DNA of 5,532 bases, from NCBI GenBank assembly GCA_017453605.1, contig JAFTEP010000272.1:1-5532 (forward strand). The letters run 5' to 3'. The notes below the pieces were generated by a model. It ran no database searches and was not told where the DNA came from. It saw only the letters and a program-made list of their open reading frames with translations. Each line of letters opens with the position of its first letter. The stretch's first letter is position 1. Origin of the DNA: Clostridia bacterium (GTDB taxonomy: Bacteria; Bacillota; Clostridia; Oscillospirales; SIG627). Shown here in pieces: positions 1-5,532 of this stretch. A program made the translations under genes and the position numbers.

Positions 1-1933
1 AGACGTCCCAGATGAAGTCGTAGAGTTTCGCGACCGCGACTCCGAGCTCGTACTTGTCGATGTTCTCCGTCACGTCCTTCGCAAGGCGGTTGAGGGAGTG
101 GACGATCCACTTGTCCTCGGGCAGAAGATCCTCGGCGCGGGGTTTGGTGACCTTGTCGATATCGAGGTTCATCAGAATGAATCTCGCGGCGTTCCAGATC
201 TTGTTCGCGAAGTTTCTCGAAGCCTGTGCCTTTTCGTCCGAGAAGCGCATATCGTTTCCGGGCGAGTTGCCGTTCGCGAGGGTGAATCTGAGGGCGTCCG
301 CGCCGTATTGGTCGATGACGTCGAGCGGGTCAATGCCGTTGCCGAGAGACTTCGACATCTTTCTTCCGAGCGCGTCCCTCACCAGACCGTGGATGAACAC
401 CTTCGGGAAGGGGATCTCTTTCATCTGCTCGAGACCCGAGAAGATCATCTTGCTCACCCAGAAGGTGATGATGTCGTACGCCGTTACGAGAACGCTCGTC
501 GGGTAGAAGTATTCGAGATCGTCCGTCTTTTCCGGCCAGCCGAGAGTAGAGAAGGGCCAGAGCGCGCTCGAGAACCAGGTGTCGAGAACGTCTTCCTCCT
601 GCCTCACCTTTGCGCCGCACTTCGGGCAGGAAGTGATCTGATCCTCGCTGACCGTCATTTCGCCGCACTCGTCGCAGTAGAACGCGGGGATGCGGTGACC
701 CCACCAGAGCTGACGGGAAATGCACCAGTCGTGGATGTTTTCCATCCAGTTGAGATAGTTCTTGCTGAATCTGTCGGGGATGAACTTCACATCGCCGTCC
801 TTGACGACCTTTATCGCCGGCTCGGCGAGCGGCTTCATCTTCACGAACCACTGCTTTGAAGACAGAGGCTCGACGATGGTCCCGCAGCGGTAGCAGTGGG
901 CGACGTTGTGCGAGTGCTCCTCGATCTTCACCAGCGCTCCGCAGGCTTCGAGATCCTTCACGATCTGTTCTCTTGCCTCGAAGCGGTCCATCCCGGCGTA
1001 TTTGGGGAAATCAGAGGTGATCTTCGCGTTCTGGTCGATGACCTCGATCATTTCAAGATCGTGTCTCAGGCCGACCTCGTAGTCGTTGGGGTCGTGACAG
1101 GGCGTGATCTTCACGCAGCCGGTCCCGAACTCCATGTCGACGTATTCGTCGGCGATCACGGGGATCGGTTTGTTTACGAGCGGCAGGATCACGTTCTTCC
1201 CGACGAGGTGTTTATACCTCTCGTCATCGGGATGCACCGCGACCGCGGTGTCTCCGAGCATCGTTTCGGGACGGGTCGTCGCCACGACGAGTCCGCCGTT
1301 CCCGTCCTCGAACGGGTATCTGATGTGCCAGAAGTGACCGGGAGTCTCCTTGTAGTCGACCTCGGTGTCGCTGAGGGCGGTGTTGCACCTCGGGCAGAAG
1401 TTGATGATGCGGCGTCCTCTGTAGATAAGCCCCTTGTCATAGAGAGAGACGAAGGTCTTTTTGACCGCGCGGGACAGGTTTTCGTCCATCGTGAATCTCA
1501 GTCTCGACCAGTCGCAGGACGAGCCGAGCTTTTTGAGCTGATCGACGATGCGGTTGCCGTAGAGTTCCTTCCACGCCCAGACCTTTTCCAGGAATTTTTC
1601 TCTTCCTATGTCGTGACGGCTGAGCCCTTCGTTCTTTTTGAGCTCCGCCTCCACCTTTATCTGCGTGGCGATGCCGGCGTGATCGGTCCCGGGGATCCAG
1701 AGAGTGTTGAAGCCCTGCATCCTCTTCGCGCGCACGATTATATCCTGCATCGTATTGTTGAGAGCGTGTCCCATGTGGAGCTGTCCCGTCACGTTCGGAG
1801 GGGGTATCACCACGGAGAACGGGATCTTTGATCTGTCGTCGGAAGGCTTGAAGAAGCCTTTTTCCTCCCAGAATTTGTAGAGTCTGTCCTCGAAGCTTTT
1901 GGGATCGTAGGTCTTGTCGAGCTGCTTTGCCAC
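1..1933 (-). CDS. valS: Valyl-tRNA synthetase, N-terminal 644 residues (3' end cut by window edge)
   Basis: Class I aminoacyl-tRNA synthetase that charges tRNA-Val with valine in the cytoplasm and edits misactivated threonine. My translation gives the Rossmann-fold signature PPPNVTGQLHMGHAL with HMGH at residues 53-56. CP1 editing-domain hallmarks follow, including TTRPETMLGDTAVAVHP at about 219-235. CPRC lies at 180-183 and CYRC at 347-350. Next come DWCISRQLWWGHRIP and a zinc-ribbon-like pair, C420/C423 and C436/C439. The catalytic loop GRKMSKSLGN has KMSKS at 525-529. The frame runs open off the window in the anticodon-binding domain (ending FIWDV). About a quarter of the usual 880 or so residues is missing, including the C-terminal coiled coil. 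I chose the GTG start because AAAGGAGG lies 8 nt upstream; an in-frame TTG one codon earlier is possible but closer to the ribosome binding site. It is the second gene of a T-box operon, 19 nt after the DUF1015 stop. No frameshift or missing catalytic motif was seen. Confidence 0.97.
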   Translation of the reverse strand, partial: MAKQLDKTYDPKSFEDRLYKFWEEKGFFKPSDDRSKIPFSVVIPPPNVTGQLHMGHALNNTMQDIIVRAKRMQGFNTLWIPGTDHAGIATQIKVEAELKKNEGLSRHDIGREKFLEKVWAWKELYGNRIVDQLKKLGSSCDWSRLRFTMDENLSRAVKKTFVSLYDKGLIYRGRRIINFCPRCNTALSDTEVDYKETPGHFWHIRYPFEDGNGGLVVATTRPETMLGDTAVAVHPDDERYKHLVGKNVILPLVNKPIPVIADEYVDMEFGTGCVKITPCHDPNDYEVGLRHDLEMIEVIDQNAKITSDFPKYAGMDRFEAREQIVKDLEACGALVKIEEHSHNVAHCYRCGTIVEPLSSKQWFVKMKPLAEPAIKVVKDGDVKFIPDRFSKNYLNWMENIHDWCISRQLWWGHRIPAFYCDECGEMTVSEDQITSCPKCGAKVRQEEDVLDTWFSSALWPFSTLGWPEKTDDLEYFYPTSVLVTAYDIITFWVSKMIFSGLEQMKEIPFPKVFIHGLVRDALGRKMSKSLGNGIDPLDVIDQYGADALRFTLANGNSPGNDMRFSDEKAQASRNFANKIWNAARFILMNLDIDKVTKPRAEDLLPEDKWIVHSLNRLAKDVTENIDKYELGVAVAKLYDFIWDV

Positions 1934-1941
1934 CAAAGCCG

Positions 1942-1949
1942 CCTCCTTT
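1942..1949 (-). promoter_or_regulatory. Ribosome binding site of valS
   Basis: AAAGGAGG on the minus strand lies in the 19-nt gap between the DUF1015 stop codon and valS. It is 8 nt before the GTG at 1933 and 5 nt before an in-frame TTG at 1936. There is no nearby in-frame ATG, so this site decides the non-ATG start. Its strength suggests valS is translated independently rather than only by coupling to the upstream gene. Confidence 0.8.
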
Positions 1950-1952
1950 CTG

Positions 1953-3215
1953 TCAGATAAGTTCTCTCATCACAAGTCCCGTGATGAGTTTGGGATAAAA
2001 GTACGTCGATTTCTGAGGCATCTTGTCGCCCGAGAGGGCGACGTCGGCGACCTGCTTTATCTTCGTCGGGTTCAAAACGAACACGCACTGGAACTGACCG
2101 TCGTCGATCTTTCTGAACGCCTCCTCGGGGTCGCGGATATATACGAGGTTTTTCTGGGTCGCCATATTCTCTTTGTCGATCCCGAAATATTTTTCCAAAA
2201 TCAGCGAATGCAGAGCTGTCACGTCGAGCCTCTTGTACGCGAAGCAGTGATCCTGGATGAAATCAGCCGCGCTCTCGTCTCTCAGGGTGAGAACATAAGC
2301 CTTCTTGTCTGCATAGAAGCCGATCGCTCTTTTTTCTTTTGCCTCGCCGAGCTTTTTTGTTATCTTCGCGGGGTCGTCGAGCTCTTCGGTCTCAAACGTT
2401 TCCGAGAGCTTTTTTACGAGCTCTTTTGCGTCGAAGCCCTCGACGTTTCTTACGAGCCTGTGAGTGGGGAATACCACAAGACCCGGATCGAAGATGTCTA
2501 TCACGAACATCATCACGCTGTCCGCGGGATCGCCGGGCTTAGCCTCGCCCTTTTCCCTGAGGTGGTTTCTGAAATTCAGAGCCGTTTCATAGCGGTGATG
2601 ACCGTCGGCGATATATAACTTCTTGTCGGCGAAACGCGCGCTCAGCGCGGCGTTTTTTTCTTTGTCAGCGCTGATCCAGAGCCTGTGCGTGATCCCGTCG
2701 TCGGTGACGGCTTCGGCGTCCGGCTTCCCGGAGGAAAGAGCTTCAATAAGCCCTCTTGTCACGTCGTCCGATTCGTACATCGAGTAGATGAGGCTCGTGT
2801 TGACTCTCGTCGCGTCAAGGAGCCGGAACCTGTCCTCCTTCGCCTTCGAGAGCGTCTCCTCGTGCGGGAGCACGACTCCCTTCGAGAACTCCTCGAGCTT
2901 CAGGGCGCCTATCACGCCCTTTATCTTCATTTTCTTCCCGCCGACGGAGAATTCCTCCTCGTAGATATAGAAAGCGGGCTTTTTTTCTCTTTTCAGAGTG
3001 CCGTCTTTTGTCCAGCTCTTTATGAGCTTCGCAGCCTCGGCGTAGGGTTCTTCTCCCTCGGGCAGCTCCGCTCTGACGAAGTTTTTGCCGTCCTTTTCAA
3101 TGAGCTCCTGCCTCTGCGCGGGCGAAATGATGTCGTAGGGAGGGCAGAGCCTTTTAGAAAGCGTTTCGCCGTCTGCGTCGTATCTCAGCCCCTTGAACGG
3201 CATGAATCCGGCCAT
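1953..3215 (-). CDS. DUF1015 family protein (COG4198-like), function unknown
   Basis: This 420-residue soluble protein is the usual length for the DUF1015 family, which I recognise from its conserved blocks. They are an N-terminal PFKGLRYD, CPPYDII at 24-30, LPHEETLSKAKEDR at 116-129, ADGHHRYETALNFRNH at 203-218, and a C-terminal NPTK (382-385) followed by MPQKSTYFYPKL (399-410). There is no signal peptide or membrane segment, so it should be cytoplasmic. Its biochemical role is not established to my knowledge. In many Clostridia relatives lie near serine-biosynthesis genes (serA/serC), from general recollection. The DGHHR block resembles motifs of ParB-fold proteins, including free-serine kinases, but that link is inference. 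The ATG at 3215 has GGAG 9 nt upstream; a second in-frame ATG at codon 5 would cut into the conserved start. It is the first gene after the valine T-box and directly precedes valS, so its expression should rise when tRNA-Val is uncharged. Confidence 0.93.
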   Translation of the reverse strand: MAGFMPFKGLRYDADGETLSKRLCPPYDIISPAQRQELIEKDGKNFVRAELPEGEEPYAEAAKLIKSWTKDGTLKREKKPAFYIYEEEFSVGGKKMKIKGVIGALKLEEFSKGVVLPHEETLSKAKEDRFRLLDATRVNTSLIYSMYESDDVTRGLIEALSSGKPDAEAVTDDGITHRLWISADKEKNAALSARFADKKLYIADGHHRYETALNFRNHLREKGEAKPGDPADSVMMFVIDIFDPGLVVFPTHRLVRNVEGFDAKELVKKLSETFETEELDDPAKITKKLGEAKEKRAIGFYADKKAYVLTLRDESAADFIQDHCFAYKRLDVTALHSLILEKYFGIDKENMATQKNLVYIRDPEEAFRKIDDGQFQCVFVLNPTKIKQVADVALSGDKMPQKSTYFYPKLITGLVMRELI

Positions 3216-3270
3216 ATTGTTTTTCTCCTTTCTGAAGTTGAACGTAAAAACAAAGATTTTCTAGTGAAAT

Positions 3271-3304
3271 AAAAAATACCCGTCTCAAATCGCTTTGAGA
3301 CGGG
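3271..3304 (-). terminator. Intrinsic terminator of the T-box leader
   Basis: CCCGUCUCAAA (3304-3294) and UUUGAGACGGG (3289-3279) form a perfect 11-bp stem with a GCGA tetraloop. A U-rich tail with six consecutive U residues (3276-3271) follows. It lies about 55 nt before the DUF1015 start codon. It should stop transcription when tRNA-Val is charged and be disrupted when the antiterminator forms. It also has no competitor nearby as a stop for transcripts entering from the GH20 gene. Confidence 0.96.
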
Positions 3305-3328
3305 ATGACCCGCGGTACCACTCAAATT
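3294..3328 (-). promoter_or_regulatory. T-box antiterminator
   Basis: The conserved element folds exactly. UUUGAG (3326-3321) pairs with CUCAAA (3299-3294). The 7-nt bulge UGGUACC (3320-3314) follows. GCGGG (3313-3309) pairs with CCCGU (3304-3300) around a UCAU loop. The first four bulge bases, UGGU, are complementary to ACCA, so they suit a tRNA with discriminator base A, as in tRNA-Val. The 3' strands of both helices are also the 5' arm of the terminator, so the two folds exclude each other. Confidence 0.95.
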
Positions 3329-3434
3329 GCGCGCCTTGCGCGCCTCTCACGGGGCTCTGACAAGCCCTCCGCCCTTACGCGGCGATCACGGAGGGGTTCT
3401 ACGGCCTACGCTTTCTTCCCCTCGGCTCGGGGGC

Positions 3435-3437
3435 GAC
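3435..3437 (-). promoter_or_regulatory. T-box specifier triplet GUC (valine)
   Basis: The 3' side of the stem I internal loop opposite AGUGA reads CGUGUCGC (3440-3433). GUC fits the expected place near the 3' end of the loop and is followed by a purine. It is a valine codon, pairs with tRNA-Val(GAC), and matches the valS gene downstream. GUG at 3439-3437 overlaps it and is also a valine codon, so the amino-acid call does not depend on which register is right. Confidence 0.75.
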
Positions 3438-3538
3438 ACGAAAAGAGCACGACCGGCGGTTCGCAGCAAACGCCGCCTCTCTGAAGGTCGCGGGAACGCT
3501 TTTCACTCCCCGTCAAAGCCTTTATAAAAATTCGATTC

Positions 3539-3567
3539 ATTCTATCACACAAACTTTGAGTTGTCAA
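3539..3567 (-). promoter_or_regulatory. Sigma-A-type promoter of the T-box operon
   Basis: A consensus -35 box TTGACA (3567-3562) is separated by 17 nt from the -10 box TAGAAT (3544-3539). TG precedes the -10 box by one base (TGATAGAAT), so it also fits an extended -10. Transcription should start at about 3532-3531, a few bases before stem I of the T-box. The near-consensus match points to strong constitutive initiation, with control exerted at the terminator. Confidence 0.92.
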
Positions 3568-3581
3568 GAGTTTTTTCTTAA

Positions 3582-3603
3582 CTTGCGGGATTCTTGCGGG
3601 ATT
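3582..3603 (+). repeat. Two exact tandem copies of an 11-bp unit
   Basis: CTTGCGGGATT occurs twice head to tail (3582-3592 and 3593-3603) in the 46-bp gap between the GH20 stop codon and the -35 box. The unit is not palindromic. No function is evident; replication slippage would explain it, and an operator next to the promoter is a weaker possibility. Confidence 0.85.
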
Positions 3604-3613
3604 CGATTTGGCA

Positions 3614-5503
3614 TCAGGTCAGTTTGCAGGTCGCGGGGAACGCCTGAGCGGCTTCGTAGGTCGTCAGCACGTTGCTTTTCCCGACGGCTCTCGGGTCCAT
3701 CGGCAGGAGCTGCTCCGTCATCATATCTAGGCTTTCGAGCCTTCCGTCGACGTAGCGGCGCAGTGTCTCTGCGGTCCCGAGAAGCCTTTGCCTCACTCCG
3801 CCGAGCCTCATTTCGAGCGTCTCGAAGCCGTAGAGCTTATATTCTTTATACCAGCGGTCTCTGGTGGAATCTCTGAATTCAAGCGTCAGATCGGCGGCGA
3901 GCTCGGCCCTGTCGGCGAGCGCCAGGAGCGCCTTTTTGTCGCCCTTTGCGTAAGCCTCTCTCGCCTCTATCCCGAAGGTCGCCTTCAGAGCCAGCACGGC
4001 GCAGAGATCTGAGAGGTTTTTGAAGATATATCCCCATTTCCGGTGACCGGCGAACTTCAGGAGCAGGTCTCTTTCACGTGCGAAATGCTCCTTGTAGGAG
4101 GGAAGGACGTGCGCGTCTAACTTCCCGCAGATCGGATCGGCGTAGAAGAGATACTTGGACGGGTTTTTCGACGCTTTGAGCCTCGGATCCGGCGCGTCCG
4201 GCACGAAGTCGGGGGTGTCGAGAAGCTTGTAGTCGTCGAGAGCGATCCCGAACAGATCCTCGAAGCGTTCGTTAAGAGAATCCTCTTTGCCGTAGAGCCT
4301 GTCGCCGTAGATCAGCGGAGCGACGAGCGCCGAAAACACGCTCGACTCCGACCCGTCGTCGCCCCAGGCGGTCACGCTTATATCGCGGATCCCTTCTTCT
4401 ATGCAGCGGCGAACGTGATATTCCCCGACGTGCTCGCTGAAGGTGTTCTCCGGCGTGAAGCCCACCCAGAGCCAGGTCCCGCCCGCGAAGGCGATCGGGT
4501 TTTTGAAGCGCTTGTGCTGGGCGAGCATATTGTCGAACGACGCGCGGCTTGCCTCGGTGTCCGGAAGCGTGTAGTAGTCCCAGTATATCAGCGTGAAGTC
4601 CTCAGGCACGCCGTCGATAACTTCCTGCGGGACGTCCACGGTCGCCGAATAGTAGCCGCCGTCGCTCTCGAAGGGACGGAAGAACATATCGCTCCAGATC
4701 ATCGGTTCGACGCCGTGTCTGCGGCAGATCTCGCCGACGGTCTCGAGATGCTGCCTCATCAGCTCGGACTTGTTTTTCAGCCCTTCTTTGTCGAGCTTTT
4801 TTCCGAGCCCGAGCCCGTGAGCCTCGTCCATCCCGACGTTGAATTTTCTGGTCTTGAAGATCTTAGTGAGCTGACCTATCATCGCGTCGAGGAACTGATA
4901 GGTCTTTTCGCTCCCGACGTAGAGCACGCTGTCCGTGTCCTTCAGCTCTCTCATCGCGCTCCACTGCAGTGGATTTTTCAAATGCGCCAGGGTCTGGACG
5001 CAGGGGGTGATAGTCAGCCCCAGAAGCTCGCCGTATTCTATCAACTCTTTTATATCACTTTCGGAATATCTCGAGCGCTCGTAGCCGAAATAGGGATATC
5101 CGGGGATGGAATATCCGTCCTCGAGATAGAGGCTGAAATCGTTGTAGCCCATCAGCGCGAGATTTCTCATCATCTTTTTTGCCGTAGGGACGTTCATCAT
5201 CCCGTTTCGCGACATATCCGCCATGTATCTGAGCTTGTCGAATTTCGGCTTTTCTTTAACCGGCTTTCCCGTCCTCTCGACCTGCTTCAAATACCCGAAC
5301 GCCCTGCAGAACGTGACGGGCTCGTTTTTGTCGTACGCTATGACTATCTCCCCGCTGTTCGAGGGATAGATCTCAAAGCCCTCCGCGCAGTTTTCGCAGA
5401 CGACGGGTATCCCGTGCTCGCCCGTATCGATCCCGATCTCTGGCGCGAGCTCCTCCGCGATCTTCTGAAGCCTTTCGTCAAGGCACGAAACGTCGATCTT
5501 CAT
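3614..5503 (-). CDS. GH20-family beta-N-acetylhexosaminidase (cytoplasmic type)
   Basis: This 629-residue protein probably removes terminal non-reducing beta-linked GlcNAc or GalNAc from oligosaccharides by substrate-assisted catalysis. The key evidence is the catalytic Asp-Glu pair of GH20 in FNVGMDEAHGLGLG (D226-E227). It is followed by beta-barrel strands typical of the family: MIWSDMFF (268-275), YWDYY (307-311), GGTWLWVGF (341-349) and TAWGDDGSE (378-386). A short N-terminal domain (about 1-85) precedes the TIM barrel (about 88-400), and an alpha-helical C-terminal region (about 440-629) follows. Length and layout resemble the intracellular GH20C type of streptococci. There is no signal peptide, anchor or carbohydrate-binding module, so it likely acts on imported oligosaccharides in the cytoplasm. 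The ATG at 5503 has GGGAGGG 7 nt upstream. No transporter or sugar gene is visible in the window. The exact substrate is not predictable from the sequence alone. Confidence 0.88.
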   Translation of the reverse strand: MKIDVSCLDERLQKIAEELAPEIGIDTGEHGIPVVCENCAEGFEIYPSNSGEIVIAYDKNEPVTFCRAFGYLKQVERTGKPVKEKPKFDKLRYMADMSRNGMMNVPTAKKMMRNLALMGYNDFSLYLEDGYSIPGYPYFGYERSRYSESDIKELIEYGELLGLTITPCVQTLAHLKNPLQWSAMRELKDTDSVLYVGSEKTYQFLDAMIGQLTKIFKTRKFNVGMDEAHGLGLGKKLDKEGLKNKSELMRQHLETVGEICRRHGVEPMIWSDMFFRPFESDGGYYSATVDVPQEVIDGVPEDFTLIYWDYYTLPDTEASRASFDNMLAQHKRFKNPIAFAGGTWLWVGFTPENTFSEHVGEYHVRRCIEEGIRDISVTAWGDDGSESSVFSALVAPLIYGDRLYGKEDSLNERFEDLFGIALDDYKLLDTPDFVPDAPDPRLKASKNPSKYLFYADPICGKLDAHVLPSYKEHFARERDLLLKFAGHRKWGYIFKNLSDLCAVLALKATFGIEAREAYAKGDKKALLALADRAELAADLTLEFRDSTRDRWYKEYKLYGFETLEMRLGGVRQRLLGTAETLRRYVDGRLESLDMMTEQLLPMDPRAVGKSNVLTTYEAAQAFPATCKLT

Positions 5504-5510
5504 ATAAAAA

Positions 5511-5517
5511 CCCTCCC
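5511..5517 (-). promoter_or_regulatory. Ribosome binding site of the GH20 gene
   Basis: GGGAGGG lies 7 nt before the ATG at 5503 and supports that start. An ATG just upstream (5519) is out of frame. Only 15 more bases of upstream sequence are present, so no promoter can be judged. Confidence 0.75.
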
Positions 5518-5532
5518 ATGGTAAACTCTAAG

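Larger units (their letters stand above)
3270..3532 (-). promoter_or_regulatory. T-box riboswitch leader, valine-specific (controls DUF1015-valS)
   Basis: This untranslated leader lies between a sigma-A promoter and the DUF1015 gene and has the standard T-box order. Stem I spans about 3520-3424. It has a base helix CGGGG (3512-3508) with CCCCG (3432-3428), the AGUGA motif (3507-3503), a CGACC/GGUCG helix (3490-3486 with 3454-3450), and an AGAGAG bulge. A distal GGCGG/CCGCC arm has GCUGCGAA in its terminal part. The central region includes GUAGGCCGUAG and a 7-bp CCCUCCG/CGGAGGG helix (3395-3389 with 3371-3365). A GCGCGC hairpin (3343-3329) precedes the T-box sequence UGGUACCGCG (3320-3311) and the terminator. 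The expected mechanism is that uncharged tRNA pairs by its anticodon with the specifier loop and by its 3' end with the T-box bulge. This stabilises the antiterminator and allows transcription into the operon. The 5' end is inferred from the promoter. Confidence 0.96.

Noticed and set aside
330..851. 173-codon minus-strand frame overlapping valS
   Set aside because: It is out of frame with valS, arginine-rich and featureless, so it is a shadow of the synthetase frame.
896..1831. 311-codon open frame on the plus strand, with a 253-codon one at 98-859
   Set aside because: Both are antisense to valS, whose minus-strand frame contains every synthetase motif. Their translations show no known domain.
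1914..3272. Plus-strand open frames of 234 and 195 codons
   Set aside because: They mirror the DUF1015 gene, and the second also runs into its leader; no family features were seen.
3327..3527. 66-codon plus-strand open frame
   Set aside because: It is antisense to the T-box leader RNA, whose structure fully accounts for the sequence.
3563..3586. Weak inverted repeat CAAG...CTTG around a run of T residues after the GH20 gene
   Set aside because: The stem is short and imperfect, AT-rich, and overlaps the -35 box; the T-run lies in the loop rather than after it, so it is not a credible terminator.
4415..5524. 369-codon open frame on the plus strand
   Set aside because: It lies fully antisense to the GH20 gene, has no recognisable domain, and is explained by the GC-biased codon use of the true gene.

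Overview
The window holds three protein genes, all on the minus strand, plus one well-defined RNA regulatory element. Read in the direction of transcription (high to low coordinates) they are: a complete gene for a cytoplasmic GH20-type beta-N-acetylhexosaminidase (5503-3614); a sigma-A-type promoter (3567-3539) driving a T-box leader with an intrinsic terminator (about 3532-3270); a complete DUF1015-family gene (3215-1953); and the first 644 codons of valyl-tRNA synthetase, valS (1933 to the window edge). The long plus-strand reading frames are antisense shadows of these genes.

The organism is most likely a fairly GC-rich, low-oxygen Firmicute of the Clostridia type, possibly an uncultured gut lineage. 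The evidence is the T-box riboswitch (mostly a Gram-positive device), strong GGAGG-type ribosome binding sites, a textbook TTGACA / 17 nt / TAGAAT promoter, the DUF1015 protein and the GH20 subtype. A genus cannot be named from the sequence.

The T-box is the most informative part. Its specifier loop carries an AGUGA motif opposite a loop that contains GUC (valine). The antiterminator can be folded exactly: a 6-bp helix, the 7-nt UGGUACC bulge and a 5-bp helix. It competes with a perfect 11-bp terminator hairpin followed by a U-rich run. The bulge sequence UGGU would pair with an ACCA tRNA 3' end, as expected for tRNA-Val. The leader therefore reads uncharged tRNA-Val and switches on the downstream operon.

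The first gene of that operon is not valS but the DUF1015 gene, with valS starting only 19 nt after it on its own ribosome binding site. A conserved protein of unknown function is thus placed under valine-starvation control. The GH20 gene lies upstream of the T-box promoter and looks like a separate transcription unit. No terminator of its own is visible in the short gap after it, so read-through would meet the T-box terminator.
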